DNA of 64,000 nucleotides from Myxococcus stipitatus (GCF_037414475.1 NZ_CP147913.1:3906001-3970000); one strand, 5' to 3'; shown: positions 54,960-63,960, counted from the first letter of the stretch. The notes: generated by a model from the letters alone, not told the origin. Numbers and translations are program-made.

Positions 54960-55183
54960 CAACGGCCCTGGGGCAGCGGGCCCCAGCGACCCCGCGCAGG
55001 CTCGCCCGGCCGCAAGTGCGCCAGATTCCACGCACTTCCCCGCGGGCGGAGGCCCCTATCCCCTCGTTCCGCAACCAAGGAATCCCAGGCCCTCGCCCGA
55101 GCGTTTGTTTCAAGACGGGGTCGCGGCTTGACCTCCCGGGCTGACTGGGGTTGAAGCGCCGCTCCCTGTTTCACGAAGAAGCC

Positions 55184-55876
55184 ATGCCCGCCGCGCGTCC
55201 CCACATCGAGCCCCGACTCGTTCCCTCCGCGGATTCCGTGGTGGTGAAGGAGATTTATCTCTCGCTCCAGGGCGAGTCCTCGCACGCTGGCCTGCTGTGC
55301 GCGTTCATCCGCCTCACCGGCTGCCACCTGCGCTGCACCTACTGCGACAGCGAGTTCGCCTTCCACGGCGGCAAGCGGAGGAAGAACGCGGAGGTCCTCG
55401 AGGAGGTGAAGGCCCTGCGCACACCTCGCGTGGAAATCACCGGCGGCGAGCCGCTGCTCCAGCCCGGGGTCTACCCGCTGATGCAGTCGCTGCTCGACGG
55501 GGGATACACGGTGCTGCTGGAGACCAGCGGCGCCATCGACGTGCGGCTGGTGCCTCCGGACGTCCACAAAATCGTCGACATGAAGACGCCCTCGTCGGGC
55601 GAGTCGTCTCGCAATGACTTGCGAAACTTCACGTCGATGAACGCGCGCGACGAGCTGAAGTTCGTCATCGGCTCACGCGAGGATTACGAGTGGAGCAAGG
55701 CGCTCATCACCGAGCACCGGCTGGCCGAGAAGCCCTTCGCGCTGCTGTTCTCCACCGTGTTCGACAAGCTCCACCCGCGCGAGCTCGCCGAGTGGACCGT
55801 CGAGGACCGGCTCCCCGTCCGCTTCCAGCTCCAGATGCACAAGTACCTCTGGGACCCCAACGCGCGCGGCGTGTGA
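55184..55876 (+). CDS. queE: 7-carboxy-7-deazaguanine synthase (QueE)
   Basis: 230 residues, the usual length. Radical-SAM cysteines C47, C51 and C54 are seen in CHLRCTYCDSEFAF, after YLSLQGESSHAG, and GGEPLLQ follows. QueE rearranges 6-carboxy-tetrahydropterin to CDG in the queuosine/archaeosine pathway. No other queuosine gene is in the window, so they must lie elsewhere. ATG 55184 is chosen; TTG 55151 is in frame. It stops 6 bp from the convergent zinc-finger gene. Confidence 0.88.
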   Translation: MPAARPHIEPRLVPSADSVVVKEIYLSLQGESSHAGLLCAFIRLTGCHLRCTYCDSEFAFHGGKRRKNAEVLEEVKALRTPRVEITGGEPLLQPGVYPLMQSLLDGGYTVLLETSGAIDVRLVPPDVHKIVDMKTPSSGESSRNDLRNFTSMNARDELKFVIGSREDYEWSKALITEHRLAEKPFALLFSTVFDKLHPRELAEWTVEDRLPVRFQLQMHKYLWDPNARGV

Positions 55877-55882
55877 AGCGCG

Positions 55883-56401
55883 TCAGCCCAGATTCGCGGA
55901 CATGATGGCCCAGGCCACGTAGAGCCCGAAGAGCGCCTCGCCAACGAAGAAGAGCAGGCCCGCGCCCCCGAGCCTCATCCCCAGGCGCACGAAGCGCTGG
56001 CCTCCGCGCGAGCTCTTCCTCTGGCGGATGCGCCACCCCTCCCAGAGCCCCACCACCAGGGACGGCATGCTCGCCATCCCCAACAGCAGCGTCAGCAGCA
56101 TGATGAGCTGGAAGCCGACCTCCCGGTTCCAGCCCACGTTGCCGCCGAGGAAGTAGTAGCCCAGCACCGGCAACAGGAGCAGCACCACCAGCACGGCCGC
56201 GCCGCCCAGCACCAACGTGCTCCAGGCCAGGAGCGACACCCGGTCATTGCGGCGGCGCCAGGCCACACACGGCGCGCAGTAGGACGCGGCGCCTTGGACC
56301 TCCAGGCACTCACCACACAGGAAGCCGCCACAGCGCACGCACGTGGCCACCGCAGAGGCTTGAGCATGACTCGCGCAACGCGCTTCCAGACCCTGCCTCA
56401 T
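55883..56401 (-). CDS. Zinc-finger-containing integral membrane protein
   Basis: 172 residues. The N-terminal 45 residues hold a B-box-like pattern of cysteines and histidines (CASHAQASAVATCVRCGGFL, then CGECLEVQG and YCAPC). Three to four transmembrane helices follow (LGGAAVLVVLLLLPVLGYYF and others). Function unknown; cytosolic zinc-finger plus membrane part is common for small myxobacterial proteins. ATG 56401 has a G-rich stretch upstream. It is 31 bp downstream of the next small membrane gene, probably one operon. Confidence 0.7.
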   Translation of the reverse strand: MRQGLEARCASHAQASAVATCVRCGGFLCGECLEVQGAASYCAPCVAWRRRNDRVSLLAWSTLVLGGAAVLVVLLLLPVLGYYFLGGNVGWNREVGFQLIMLLTLLLGMASMPSLVVGLWEGWRIRQRKSSRGGQRFVRLGMRLGGAGLLFFVGEALFGLYVAWAIMSANLG

Positions 56402-56432
56402 CGGTGACGCCCCCCTTCGAGTACCCGGCGGC

Positions 56433-56714
56433 CTAGAACCCCGGCGGGGGCACGCGCACCGTCGCCGCCGTCACGGCATGCACGCTCAAACCGAGGAACA
56501 CCGCCGCCAGCACCGTGCACGACATGAAGCCCGCGACGATGAGGCCCTTGCGCCGGTGCTCGAACTGGCTGAACGCGTAGAACAACACGTAGCAGGGGAT
56601 GAGCAGCACCATCACCCCGGTGCCCACGCTGCGGCGGAAGGCGTGGATGATGAGGAAGGCGGCGCACACCAGGGCGACCAGGCTGAACAGGATGGCGAGC
56701 GGAAGCAGCGGCAC
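56433..56714 (-). CDS. Small membrane protein
   Basis: 93 residues with two to three hydrophobic segments (LLPLAILFSLVALVCAAFLI, GVMVLLIPCYVLFYAF and VAGFMSCTVLAAVFL). No recognisable family. The second GTG (56714) is preferred because AAGGGG sits seven bases upstream; GTG 56720 is the alternative. It is upstream of the zinc-finger membrane gene in the same direction and divergent from the gene at 56808. Confidence 0.55.
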   Translation of the reverse strand: MPLLPLAILFSLVALVCAAFLIIHAFRRSVGTGVMVLLIPCYVLFYAFSQFEHRRKGLIVAGFMSCTVLAAVFLGLSVHAVTAATVRVPPPGF

Positions 56715-56807
56715 GCCCACCCCTTAGCACGTTCCACCCCTGGTCAGGACGCCGTGCACATACTAACTAAGCACGCCCCGCTGTCCTCTTAGCCGAGGTG
56801 CTCGCGC

Positions 56808-57125
56808 ATGAACGCCGCCAAGACGCTGCTCAACTTCGTCCTCTCGGGGACCCTGCTCGGCATCCTCGTCGCATCCTGGGTCGGTCCCCACTTCATCGGC
56901 TGGTACAACGAGACGCCCCTGGCGACCCAGACGATGTGCAACTTGCCCACCGTCGTCCGCGAGGTGACGTCCACGCTCCTCACCTGGCAGCTGATAGGAG
57001 CCGGCATCGGGGCGGTCGTCTTCCTGGTTCTGGGCGTCCTCTTCAACGTCCGCATGAACCGGAAGGCCCAGAAGGAGGGCACTCGCACGCCGCCTCCTCC
57101 GGCCTCATCCCAGACCGTCCCTTGA
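56808..57125 (+). CDS. Small membrane protein
   Basis: 105 residues. Two transmembrane helices (about 7-26 and 62-80), with a short charged tail (NRKAQKEGTRTPPPP). No family is recognised. ATG 56808 has GAGGTG upstream. It is separated from the next gene (a convergent lipoprotein) by only 20 bp. Confidence 0.65.
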   Translation: MNAAKTLLNFVLSGTLLGILVASWVGPHFIGWYNETPLATQTMCNLPTVVREVTSTLLTWQLIGAGIGAVVFLVLGVLFNVRMNRKAQKEGTRTPPPPASSQTVP

Positions 57126-57145
57126 GGCCCCGCGCCTTCTAGGAA

Positions 57146-57514
57146 CTACGGGCCGCGCACCAGGATGGAAGGCGTGGTGCCCAGCAGTCCTCCGCCCTCG
57201 TCGTCCATCACGTTGACCTGCAGCATGAAGCGCGTGGGCTCCGCCACCGCCGGGGCCGTCCACGTGGGAGTCTTCACGTGCGGGTCGCTGAACTGGCCCG
57301 CAGGCTCTGCGGGCACCTGCGTCCAGTTGTACGTAATCGCGTCGCCGTCCTCGTCCTTCACCTCGAAGATGAGCTGGACGGCCTCTCCAGAATCCACCGA
57401 CTTCGGGTTCGGCGTCGGCCCGTTCGTGACTCGCGGTGGATGGTTCGGCGCCCCACCACAGCCCGAGGCCAGGACGACCAGCGTCGCGAAGATTCCTGAA
57501 AACACCCGCTGCAT
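57146..57514 (-). CDS. Small lipoprotein with PKD/Ig-like domain
   Basis: 122 residues. Lipobox VLASGC gives Cys19. The rest is a single beta-sandwich domain of the PKD/Ig type (VQLIFEVKDEDGDAITYNWT, RFMLQVNVMDDEGG), where DEDGDAITY is the PKD-like calcium loop. Probably extracellular or periplasmic. ATG 57514 has AGGGGGG upstream. Confidence 0.72.
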   Translation of the reverse strand: MQRVFSGIFATLVVLASGCGGAPNHPPRVTNGPTPNPKSVDSGEAVQLIFEVKDEDGDAITYNWTQVPAEPAGQFSDPHVKTPTWTAPAVAEPTRFMLQVNVMDDEGGGLLGTTPSILVRGP

Positions 57515-57665
57515 GTGCTGCCCCCTGTGAAGATTGATTCCACGGTAACGACTGGGCGCTCGTTCGAGTATCGAGGGAGCATCCAACCAGGCTTCAGATT
57601 CCTGGATGACGACACATGGGCGCGCCAAGGGTCGCCCATCCACCATCCGCACCGCCCCCGTCCGC

Positions 57666-57950
57666 TCAACGCCCACCGCGTCCCCGCTTCCGGCCGGCGG
57701 TGACCATCAACAGCTTGTCGCTCCGGGACAGGCGCTTGATGGCCGCTTCCCGCCGCAAGGCCGCGCCGCGGTCCTCGGCGGACTCGCTCCAGACCAGGGT
57801 GACGGGGAGCCGCGCCCGTGTGTATGCCGCGCCGCGCCCACGCCCATGGGTGGCAACCCTGCGCTCCAGGTTGTTCGTGGCGCCGGTGTAGAGCGTGCCG
57901 TCACGGCAGCTCAGCATGTAGACAGTCCAGCGGGAAGAATCGTCCGGCAC
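57666..57950 (-). CDS. GIY-YIG family nuclease, YhbQ-like
   Basis: 94 residues. WTVYMLSCRDGTLYTGAT carries the GIY-YIG core in its VYM/YTG form, with the catalytic-site Arg in NNLERRVATH and a conserved Glu in AAIKRL-type surroundings (LRREAAIKR). Small single-domain members have no firm function. Start GTG 57950 is chosen at the domain edge; GTG 58037 would overlap the CBS gene. It lies 31 bp downstream of the CBS gene on the same strand, probably cotranscribed. Confidence 0.8.
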   Translation of the reverse strand: MPDDSSRWTVYMLSCRDGTLYTGATNNLERRVATHGRGRGAAYTRARLPVTLVWSESAEDRGAALRREAAIKRLSRSDKLLMVTAGRKRGRGGR

Positions 57951-57981
57951 GGCAGCGCCACTGTAGCGCGCTCCTCCGGGT

Positions 57982-58299
57982 TCAGGTGGACGGAAGTCCG
58001 CGCCGTGTCCGCCCCTTCGCCGTGGAGCCGGATGCACGGGCGGTACGCCTCCGGCCCCCTCCCGTCGAACCCACCCAGGCCATGACCTCCGACACCGGCG
58101 CGAGGGGATTGCCCCGCCAGGCCTCCAGGATGTGCGCCTCGCTCACCAGCCCCAGCAGGCCGCCACTCTCCTCGACCACCCCCAACAGCCGCACGTGGTG
58201 CCGCTCCATCTCCCGGAGCGCTCTCAAGAGGGTGTCTGTAGGAAAAACGGTGGCGATGAAGGACGACCATGCCTCCTTGATTGCCCTGTTCCGCTCCAT
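57982..58299 (-). CDS. Small CBS-domain protein
   Basis: 105 residues. One clear CBS motif (FPTDTLLRALREMERHHVRL then GVVEESGGLLGLVSEAHILE) and only a fragment of a second, so the protein would need to pair as a dimer to form a Bateman module. CBS domains bind adenosine-type ligands. Start ATG 58299 has GGAGG eight bases upstream, the best ribosome site nearby. The tail is basic and Gly/Arg-rich. Confidence 0.75.
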   Translation of the reverse strand: MERNRAIKEAWSSFIATVFPTDTLLRALREMERHHVRLLGVVEESGGLLGLVSEAHILEAWRGNPLAPVSEVMAWVGSTGGGRRRTARASGSTAKGRTRRGLPST

Positions 58300-58411
58300 C
58301 CGTGGCCTCCGGACCCAGATGGCCGCCGGGAGATGCAACGGCCCTGCCGACCAGGATGGGTGCTGCCCATTGGACGCGGCAACGGGCCCCGGACCGGCTT
58401 AGAGTGGAGAC

Positions 58412-59464
58412 GTGACACGGCGACAGGTGGCGCGGCTGGGGCGGATGGCGGACCTCTTCTCGCGGACGATGAATCGCGGAACCGAGGGCTTGCTGACGCT
58501 GACGTTCCGTCCAGATGAACTTTATCGAGTGCCCACGGACGATGGCGCGGCCATCGCCTTGGGGCGTTACCACCCCCGGGGCGAGCGCCGGCACGCGGAG
58601 CCCGTCATCCTGTGCCACGGGCTGGGGGCCAACCGCTTCCACCTGGACTTCGACGAGCACTACAGCCTGGCGCGCTACCTGGCGCGCGCGGGCTTCGAGA
58701 CGTGGGTGCTGGAGCTGCGCGGGCGGGGGTTGGCGGGGGAAGCGTCCGACTTCACGTTCGACGACCAGGCGGAGCACGACGTGCGCACGGCGCTGCGCAC
58801 CGTGGTGTCCACCGGGGCCAAGGAAGTGCTCTGGGTGGGGCACTCCAAGGGCGGACTGACGCTGTACGCGCACCTGGCCAAGAACCCCCAGGCGCCCGTG
58901 CGGGCGGCGGCCATCCTGGGCAGCCCCTTCACGTTCGCGGTGCAGCCGGGCCTGCGCACCTTCATCCAGCGCGTGGAGCCGCTCTTGCGGCTCAAGGTCA
59001 TCCCCACCGGCCGCGTCACCAGCATCGCCCTGTTGGGCGCGCCGCCGGGCCCGCTGAGCCGGTACATGATGCTGGCGGACAACATGGAGCCGGAGGTCGT
59101 GCGGCGCGCGCTGGCCAACGTGCCCGCGAACATCTCCGGTGGAGTGGCGCGCCAGTTCGCCCGGTGGATCACCACCAACCGCTTCACCTCGTACGACGGG
59201 GGCGTGGACTACCGCGAGGCCCTGGCGGACGTGCGCATCCCCTTCCTCCTGCTCGCGGGGAGCAAGGACCTGCTGGCCCCTCCCATGTCGGTGGCGCGGG
59301 CGAAGGAGTCCCTGGGGGGCCCGGTGAAGTTCCTCGTGGCCGGGCGAGGGCACGGCTTCGGCGAGGACTACGGGCACGCGGACCTGGTGCTGGGCCGCCG
59401 GGCGCCGGACGAAATCTTCCCCCTGGTGGAAGCGTTCCTCTCCGCGCATGCCACCCGGCCGTGA
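58412..59464 (+). CDS. Alpha/beta hydrolase
   Basis: 350 residues. The nucleophile elbow is GHSKGG (Ser of GxSxG), the oxyanion region is CHGLGANRFHLDF, and the catalytic His fits GRGHGFGE near the end, with LLLAGSKD for the Asp. No signal peptide. Substrate unknown. GTG 58412 is used with GGAG upstream; ATG 58445 is possible. It is divergent from the CBS gene and 70 bp upstream of the parvulin series. Confidence 0.82.
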   Translation: MTRRQVARLGRMADLFSRTMNRGTEGLLTLTFRPDELYRVPTDDGAAIALGRYHPRGERRHAEPVILCHGLGANRFHLDFDEHYSLARYLARAGFETWVLELRGRGLAGEASDFTFDDQAEHDVRTALRTVVSTGAKEVLWVGHSKGGLTLYAHLAKNPQAPVRAAAILGSPFTFAVQPGLRTFIQRVEPLLRLKVIPTGRVTSIALLGAPPGPLSRYMMLADNMEPEVVRRALANVPANISGGVARQFARWITTNRFTSYDGGVDYREALADVRIPFLLLAGSKDLLAPPMSVARAKESLGGPVKFLVAGRGHGFGEDYGHADLVLGRRAPDEIFPLVEAFLSAHATRP

Positions 59465-59534
59465 GCCGGCCGACGGCGCTCGGGGCTCCCGGTTGTCCGG
59501 GCCCTCTCGCCGTGCTAGCCGGAAACCCTCCTCC

Positions 59535-60542
59535 ATGAGTCTGTCCCCGCGCCTCCTCACCCTCGCCCTGCTGGCCCCCGCCGCGTGTGGGAAGGCGCCG
59601 GCCGAGACACCTTCGGGCCAGGCGGTGATGGACCTGCGCCACACCCGGCAGCCGGGCGGACGCGCCGTCGCGCGCTGGAGCGGCGACGAGGTGACGGCGC
59701 AGGAGCTGGCCCGGCGCTTCCAGGAGATGAGCCCCGCGCTGCGCGAGCGCTACGTGGAGCCCGGCGCGCGGCGCGACTACGTGGAGTCGCTGGCCCGCTT
59801 CGACCTGCTGGTGCGCGAAGCCCTGGCGCAGGGACTCCAGGACGACCCGGAGGTGGTGGAGGCCACGCGGCGCGCGCTGGTGGGACGGTTGATGCGCTCG
59901 CGGCTGGAGGAGGCCCCCGTCACCATCACCGACGCGGAGCTGGAGCACGCCTACGCCGCGCGCCGAGAGGACTTCGTGCGCCCGGAGCTCATGCGGCTGT
60001 CCCATGTCTTCCTCGCCGCTCCTCGGGGCGACGCCCCCCGCGAGGCCACCGCGCTCGGCGAGGCCCAGGCCCTGCTCTCCCAGGCGCGCGCCTTGCCGCC
60101 GAATGACTTCGCGGGCTTCGGGCAGCTGGCGCGCGAACACAGCCAGGAGCCTCGCACCGCGCCGCTCGATGGAGACCTGCGCTACCTCTCGCTCGAGGCC
60201 CTGTCCCGCGAGTACGGCCCGGAGGTGGCCCACGCGGCGCGGGCGCTCACGGACGAGGGCGCGCTGAGCGACGTGGTGCGCACGGACCGGGGACTGCACG
60301 TGTTGAAGCTGCGCGCGCGCCAGCCCGCGCTCGACCTCTCGCTGGATGACGTGCGCGAGGAGCTGCGCGTGCGGCTGGAGGGCGAGAAGCGCACGCGCGC
60401 CTGGGCCGACTACCTGGCGCGCGTGGAGAAGCAGCTTTCGCTCGCCGTGGACCTGGACGCGCTGGCGCAGGTGCCCGTGGACGTCCAGGCGCCCATGCGG
60501 AAGCCCACGGGCCCCATGCCGGGCACGGTGCCCGCCCCATGA
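59535..60542 (+). CDS. Peptidyl-prolyl isomerase lipoprotein, SurA/PpiC-like (first of three)
   Basis: 335 residues. Lipobox LAPAAC (Cys18) anchors it to a membrane in the periplasm. An N-terminal helical region (GDEVTAQELARRFQ) precedes one parvulin-type domain (about 150-260, with LMRLSHVFLA, DLRYLSLEALS, GLHVLKLRARQ). The final 30 residues are Pro-rich. SurA/PpiC proteins help outer-membrane proteins fold. ATG 59535 has weak ribosome support. Its stop overlaps an ATG in the next frame. Confidence 0.82.
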   Translation: MSLSPRLLTLALLAPAACGKAPAETPSGQAVMDLRHTRQPGGRAVARWSGDEVTAQELARRFQEMSPALRERYVEPGARRDYVESLARFDLLVREALAQGLQDDPEVVEATRRALVGRLMRSRLEEAPVTITDAELEHAYAARREDFVRPELMRLSHVFLAAPRGDAPREATALGEAQALLSQARALPPNDFAGFGQLAREHSQEPRTAPLDGDLRYLSLEALSREYGPEVAHAARALTDEGALSDVVRTDRGLHVLKLRARQPALDLSLDDVREELRVRLEGEKRTRAWADYLARVEKQLSLAVDLDALAQVPVDVQAPMRKPTGPMPGTVPAP

Positions 60543-60616
60543 GGGCCCGCTTGCCAGCCCGGTGGACAATCCCCACCTTCGGGGGCCGCCCCCACCCTTC
60601 CCCCAGGACTTCGCGC

Positions 60617-61606
60617 ATGCGCCTTTCTCCCACCCGCGCTCCCTTGCTGTCCCTGGTGCTCACCCTCGCCGTGGGCTCAGGCTGCAACACGCCGCCCAAG
60701 TCGGCGCCGGACCCCACGGTGGTCGCCACCGTGAACGGCGAGGCGCTCTCGCGCGCGGACTTCGAGCAGGAGCTGGGCCGGGAGCTCGCCTCCACGGAGG
60801 CCTCGCAGCGCACGCCCGAGGAAATCGAGCCCTTCAAGCGCACGCTCCTGGACACGTACATCCAGCGGATGCTGCTGCTCCAGGCGGCGCGGAAGAACAA
60901 CGTCACCGTCACCCCGGAAGAGGTGGACCGGGGCGTGCTCCGCCTGTCGGGCGACTACCCGGCCGGCAACTTCAACGAGGTGCTGGCCCAGGGGCAGCTC
61001 TCGCTCGCGGAGCTGCGGGCTCGGGAGGCCAGCCGGCTGACGATTGAAAAGCTCTTCTCCCACCACGTCTACTCGCGGGTCGCGGTGACGGAGGAGGAGC
61101 TGCGCGCGTACTACGCGGCGCACGAGACGGAGCTCCACGAGACGGAGCAGGTGCACGCCGCCCAAATCGTGGTGAAGGGGCTGGACGAGGCGCGGCGGGT
61201 CCAGGCGCAGCTCAAGTCGGGCAAGAAGTTCTCGGACCTGGCGCGCAGGTACTCGCTGAGCGCGGACGCCAAGGTGGGAGGCGACCTGGGGTTCTTCCCC
61301 CGAGGACAGATGCCGCCCGCCTTCGACGAGGTGGTATTCAAGCTCGGGGTCGGGCAGGTTTCGGACGTGGTGTCCACCGAGTACGGCTACCACCTGTTCA
61401 AGGTGCTGGAGCGCAAGCCCGCGCGCAAACGCGACTTCGCCGAGGCGCGGCAATGGGTGGAGTCCAAGCTCCTGGAGGAGAAGCGGGCGCAGGCGCAGGA
61501 CGCGTTCGTGAAGGAGCTCAAGGACAAGGCGCAGGTTCAGGTGAATGAGGCCACGCTGCAGGCCATCCGCGGACAACCCGCGGTGCTCCCGCAGGCGGCG
61601 AAGTGA
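60617..61606 (+). CDS. Peptidyl-prolyl isomerase lipoprotein, SurA/PpiC-like (second of three)
   Basis: 329 residues. Lipobox VGSGC (Cys23), then a SurA_N-type helical part (VVATVNGEALSRADFEQELG) and a strong parvulin domain (about 170-270, with QVHAAQIVVKG, GGDLGFFPRGQMPPAF, EYGYHLFKV). ATG 60617 puts the lipobox at a normal distance; ATG 60539 would overlap the previous gene by ATGA and add 26 residues. Confidence 0.85.
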   Translation: MRLSPTRAPLLSLVLTLAVGSGCNTPPKSAPDPTVVATVNGEALSRADFEQELGRELASTEASQRTPEEIEPFKRTLLDTYIQRMLLLQAARKNNVTVTPEEVDRGVLRLSGDYPAGNFNEVLAQGQLSLAELRAREASRLTIEKLFSHHVYSRVAVTEEELRAYYAAHETELHETEQVHAAQIVVKGLDEARRVQAQLKSGKKFSDLARRYSLSADAKVGGDLGFFPRGQMPPAFDEVVFKLGVGQVSDVVSTEYGYHLFKVLERKPARKRDFAEARQWVESKLLEEKRAQAQDAFVKELKDKAQVQVNEATLQAIRGQPAVLPQAAK

Positions 61607-61671
61607 CGAGAATGAGCGACGGCCCGGCGGACAGTTGGACGGGCCCGAGGTGGTGCGGAAGGATGCACGGA

Positions 61672-62640
61672 ATGATGAAGCGGGTGGCATTCGTCGCGGT
61701 GGCGGCGCTCCTGTCGGGCGCCCCGTCGGCGCGCGCGGAGATGGTGGACAAGGTGGCCGCGGTGGTGAACCGCGACATCATCACGCTGTCGGAGGTCCAG
61801 CAGCGGGCGGCGCCGGAGCTGTCGCGCCTCAATGCCGCGGACCCGAGCAAGCGCGCGGAGATGCGCGCCCAGCTCATGAAGACCGCGCTGGACACCCTCA
61901 TCGGCGAGAAGCTGATGGAGGCCCAAATCGCGGAGCTGGGCATCAGCGCGACCGAGGGCCAGGTGGACGAGCTGGTCAACGATGTGCGCCGGCAGAACAA
62001 CCTCACGGAGCCGGGGCAGCTCGAGGAGGCGCTCACCGCCGAGGGCCTCACCATGCCCAAGTACCGGGACATCCTGCGCAAGCGCATCCTCCGGGACCAG
62101 CTGCTGCGCGCCAAGGTGGGCCCCAAGGTGAAGGTCACCGAGGAGGACCTGAAGGCCGCCTACAACCAGTACGCCCGCGCGGAGGGCGAGGACTCGGAGG
62201 TCCACGCGCGCCACATCCTGGTGTCGGTGGACCCGAAGGCCACCGAGGAGCAGGTGGCGGCGGCCCGCAAGAAGGCGGAGGGCATCGCGCAGGAAGCACG
62301 CCGTGAGGGCATGGACTTCTCCGCCCTGGCGCGCGCCCGCAGCGAGGGCCCCAGCGCCGCGGACGGCGGAGACCTGGGCTGGTTCAAGCGCGGCGTCATG
62401 GTGGCCGCGTTCGAGAAGGTGGCCTTCAACCTCAAGGAGGGCGAGGTCAGCGAGCCGGTGCGCACCAACTTCGGCTGGCACGTGCTGAAGGTGGAGGAGC
62501 GCCGCTCCGTGGCCGCCGCGCCCTACGAGGAGATGCGCCCCAAGCTCGAGTCGAAGCTCATCGAGCAGAAGACCGAGAAGTTCCTCGAGCAGTACGTGCA
62601 GGAGCTGCGGCAGAAGGCCAGCGTCGACGTGAAGATGTAG
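61672..62640 (+). CDS. surA: Periplasmic chaperone SurA-like (third of three)
   Basis: 322 residues. A normal signal peptide ends near ARA, so this one is soluble in the periplasm. SurA N-terminal domain EMVDKVAAVVNRDIITLSEV, then one parvulin domain (about 180-270, with EVHARHILVSVDP, GGDLGWFKRGVMVAAFE, FGWHVLKVEER). E. coli SurA has two parvulin domains; here there is one. ATG 61672/61675 with GGAAGG upstream. pdxA follows 32 bp downstream, as surA-pdxA do in E. coli. Confidence 0.87.
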   Translation: MMKRVAFVAVAALLSGAPSARAEMVDKVAAVVNRDIITLSEVQQRAAPELSRLNAADPSKRAEMRAQLMKTALDTLIGEKLMEAQIAELGISATEGQVDELVNDVRRQNNLTEPGQLEEALTAEGLTMPKYRDILRKRILRDQLLRAKVGPKVKVTEEDLKAAYNQYARAEGEDSEVHARHILVSVDPKATEEQVAAARKKAEGIAQEARREGMDFSALARARSEGPSAADGGDLGWFKRGVMVAAFEKVAFNLKEGEVSEPVRTNFGWHVLKVEERRSVAAAPYEEMRPKLESKLIEQKTEKFLEQYVQELRQKASVDVKM

Positions 62641-62672
62641 CCTGTGGCCCGCGCAAGGGGGATGCTCGGGGC

Positions 62673-63704
62673 GTGAGCCTCATGAGCCTCCCCCTTGTCG
62701 GTATCTCCCTGGGCGACGTGTCGGGCATCGGGCCGGAGGTGACGGCCGCGGCCCTGGCGCGGCCCACCGTGCGCCGCGCGCTCATCCCCGTCGTCTTCGG
62801 AGATGGGCCCACGCTGGAGCACTTCCCCCACTTCCGCCGCTACGCCCGCGTGGAGTCCAGCGCGCTGGGCCGCGTGGAGGGGCCCACCGTGGTGGAGGTG
62901 ACGCGGCTGTCCGCCAAGGAGCGCGTCCCGGGCCGCCCCTCGCTCGAGGGAGGCCGCGCGCAGTACGCCTACGTCGCTCGCGCCATCGACGCCATGCGCG
63001 CCGGGCACGTGGACGCGCTGTGCACCGCGCCCGTGTCCAAGGAGCAGATTTCGCGCGCGGGCATCCCCTTCATGGGCCACACGGAGGTGCTGGCGGAGGC
63101 CTTCGGCGTGGAGGTGATGATGATGATGGACGGGCCGCGCGTGCGCATCGCCCTGGCCACCAACCACGTCCCCCTCTCCGCGCTGTCCTCGCTCATCACC
63201 GTGGACGGGCTCACCGCGCAGCTCAAGCTGCTCTCACGCGCGCTCACGCCCGTCGTGGGACGCAAGCCTCGCATCGCCGTGCTCGGACTCAATCCCCATG
63301 CGGGTGAAGGGGGCCTGCTGGGCCGCGAGGAGGTGGAGGTCATCGGCCCCGCCATCCGCAAGGCGCGCGCGGCGAAGGTGGATGCCCATGGCCCGCTCCC
63401 CGCGGACGGCCTCTTCGCGAAGCCCGAGGAGGTGGGCGCGAGATTCGACGCGGTGCTGGCCATGTATCACGACCAGGGACTCATCCCGGCCAAGGCGCTG
63501 GACTTCGAGCGCACCGTCAACGTGACGCTGGGGCTGCCGGTGCCGCGCACCTCGCCGGACCACGGCACGGCCTACGCCATCGCGGGGAAGGGGCAGGCGA
63601 ACTGCGTGCCCATGGTGGAGGCGCTGCTCAAGGCCGCTCAGCTCGCGCGGCCCTCCGCTCGAGGTGCTCGGCCAGGTCCTCGCCGTCCTTCTCCGGGTCG
63701 ATGA
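62673..63704 (+). CDS. pdxA: 4-hydroxythreonine-4-phosphate dehydrogenase (PdxA)
   Basis: 343 residues; the usual size is about 330. The enzyme oxidises 4-phosphohydroxy-L-threonine in vitamin B6 synthesis. Visible are GISLGDVSGIGPEV at the start and the three metal-binding His motifs in FMGHTEVLAE, MYHDQGLIP and TSPDHGTAYA. The last 20 or so residues (ARPSARGARPGPRRPSPGR) look like read-through into the opposite gene. GTG 62673 or ATG 62682. It overlaps the convergent ferredoxin gene by 77 bp. Confidence 0.92.
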   Translation: MSLMSLPLVGISLGDVSGIGPEVTAAALARPTVRRALIPVVFGDGPTLEHFPHFRRYARVESSALGRVEGPTVVEVTRLSAKERVPGRPSLEGGRAQYAYVARAIDAMRAGHVDALCTAPVSKEQISRAGIPFMGHTEVLAEAFGVEVMMMMDGPRVRIALATNHVPLSALSSLITVDGLTAQLKLLSRALTPVVGRKPRIAVLGLNPHAGEGGLLGREEVEVIGPAIRKARAAKVDAHGPLPADGLFAKPEEVGARFDAVLAMYHDQGLIPAKALDFERTVNVTLGLPVPRTSPDHGTAYAIAGKGQANCVPMVEALLKAAQLARPSARGARPGPRRPSPGR

Positions 63705-63960
63705 GCCGGGCGTGACAGCCCACGCCGCTCGGGGGAATCACCAGCACGGTGACCTTGCCGCGCGGACACTCCCCCAGACACCCGGAAGACACCACGCGAG
63801 ACGTCGGCGCGAGCCCCCGCGCGGCCAGGGCCTCGCGGATGCGGCGTGGCAGGTCCACGCCGCCCAGGCTCGAGTCCAGCTTCACGAGGCAGTTATGGCA
63901 GACGTGCAGCTCCGTCGGCTGGGAGCCTGGAGCGGCCTCGGGTGGGAGCGGGGTGTGCAT
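63628..63960 (-). CDS. Thioredoxin-like [2Fe-2S] ferredoxin
   Basis: 110 residues. The four cysteines are C21, C24, C61 and C65 in VCHNC and SSGCLGECPRGK, a pattern of the thioredoxin-like ferredoxin family. It should carry electrons in the cytoplasm. ATG 63960 is the likely start, with a weak ribosome site. Its 3' end overlaps pdxA by 77 bp tail to tail. Confidence 0.82.
   Translation of the reverse strand: MHTPLPPEAAPGSQPTELHVCHNCLVKLDSSLGGVDLPRRIREALAARGLAPTSRVVSSGCLGECPRGKVTVLVIPPSGVGCHARLIDPEKDGEDLAEHLERRAARAERP

Noticed and set aside
57911..59644. 577-codon minus-strand frame
   Set aside because: Overlaps the CBS and alpha/beta hydrolase genes in the wrong frame; Arg/His/Gln-rich shadow.
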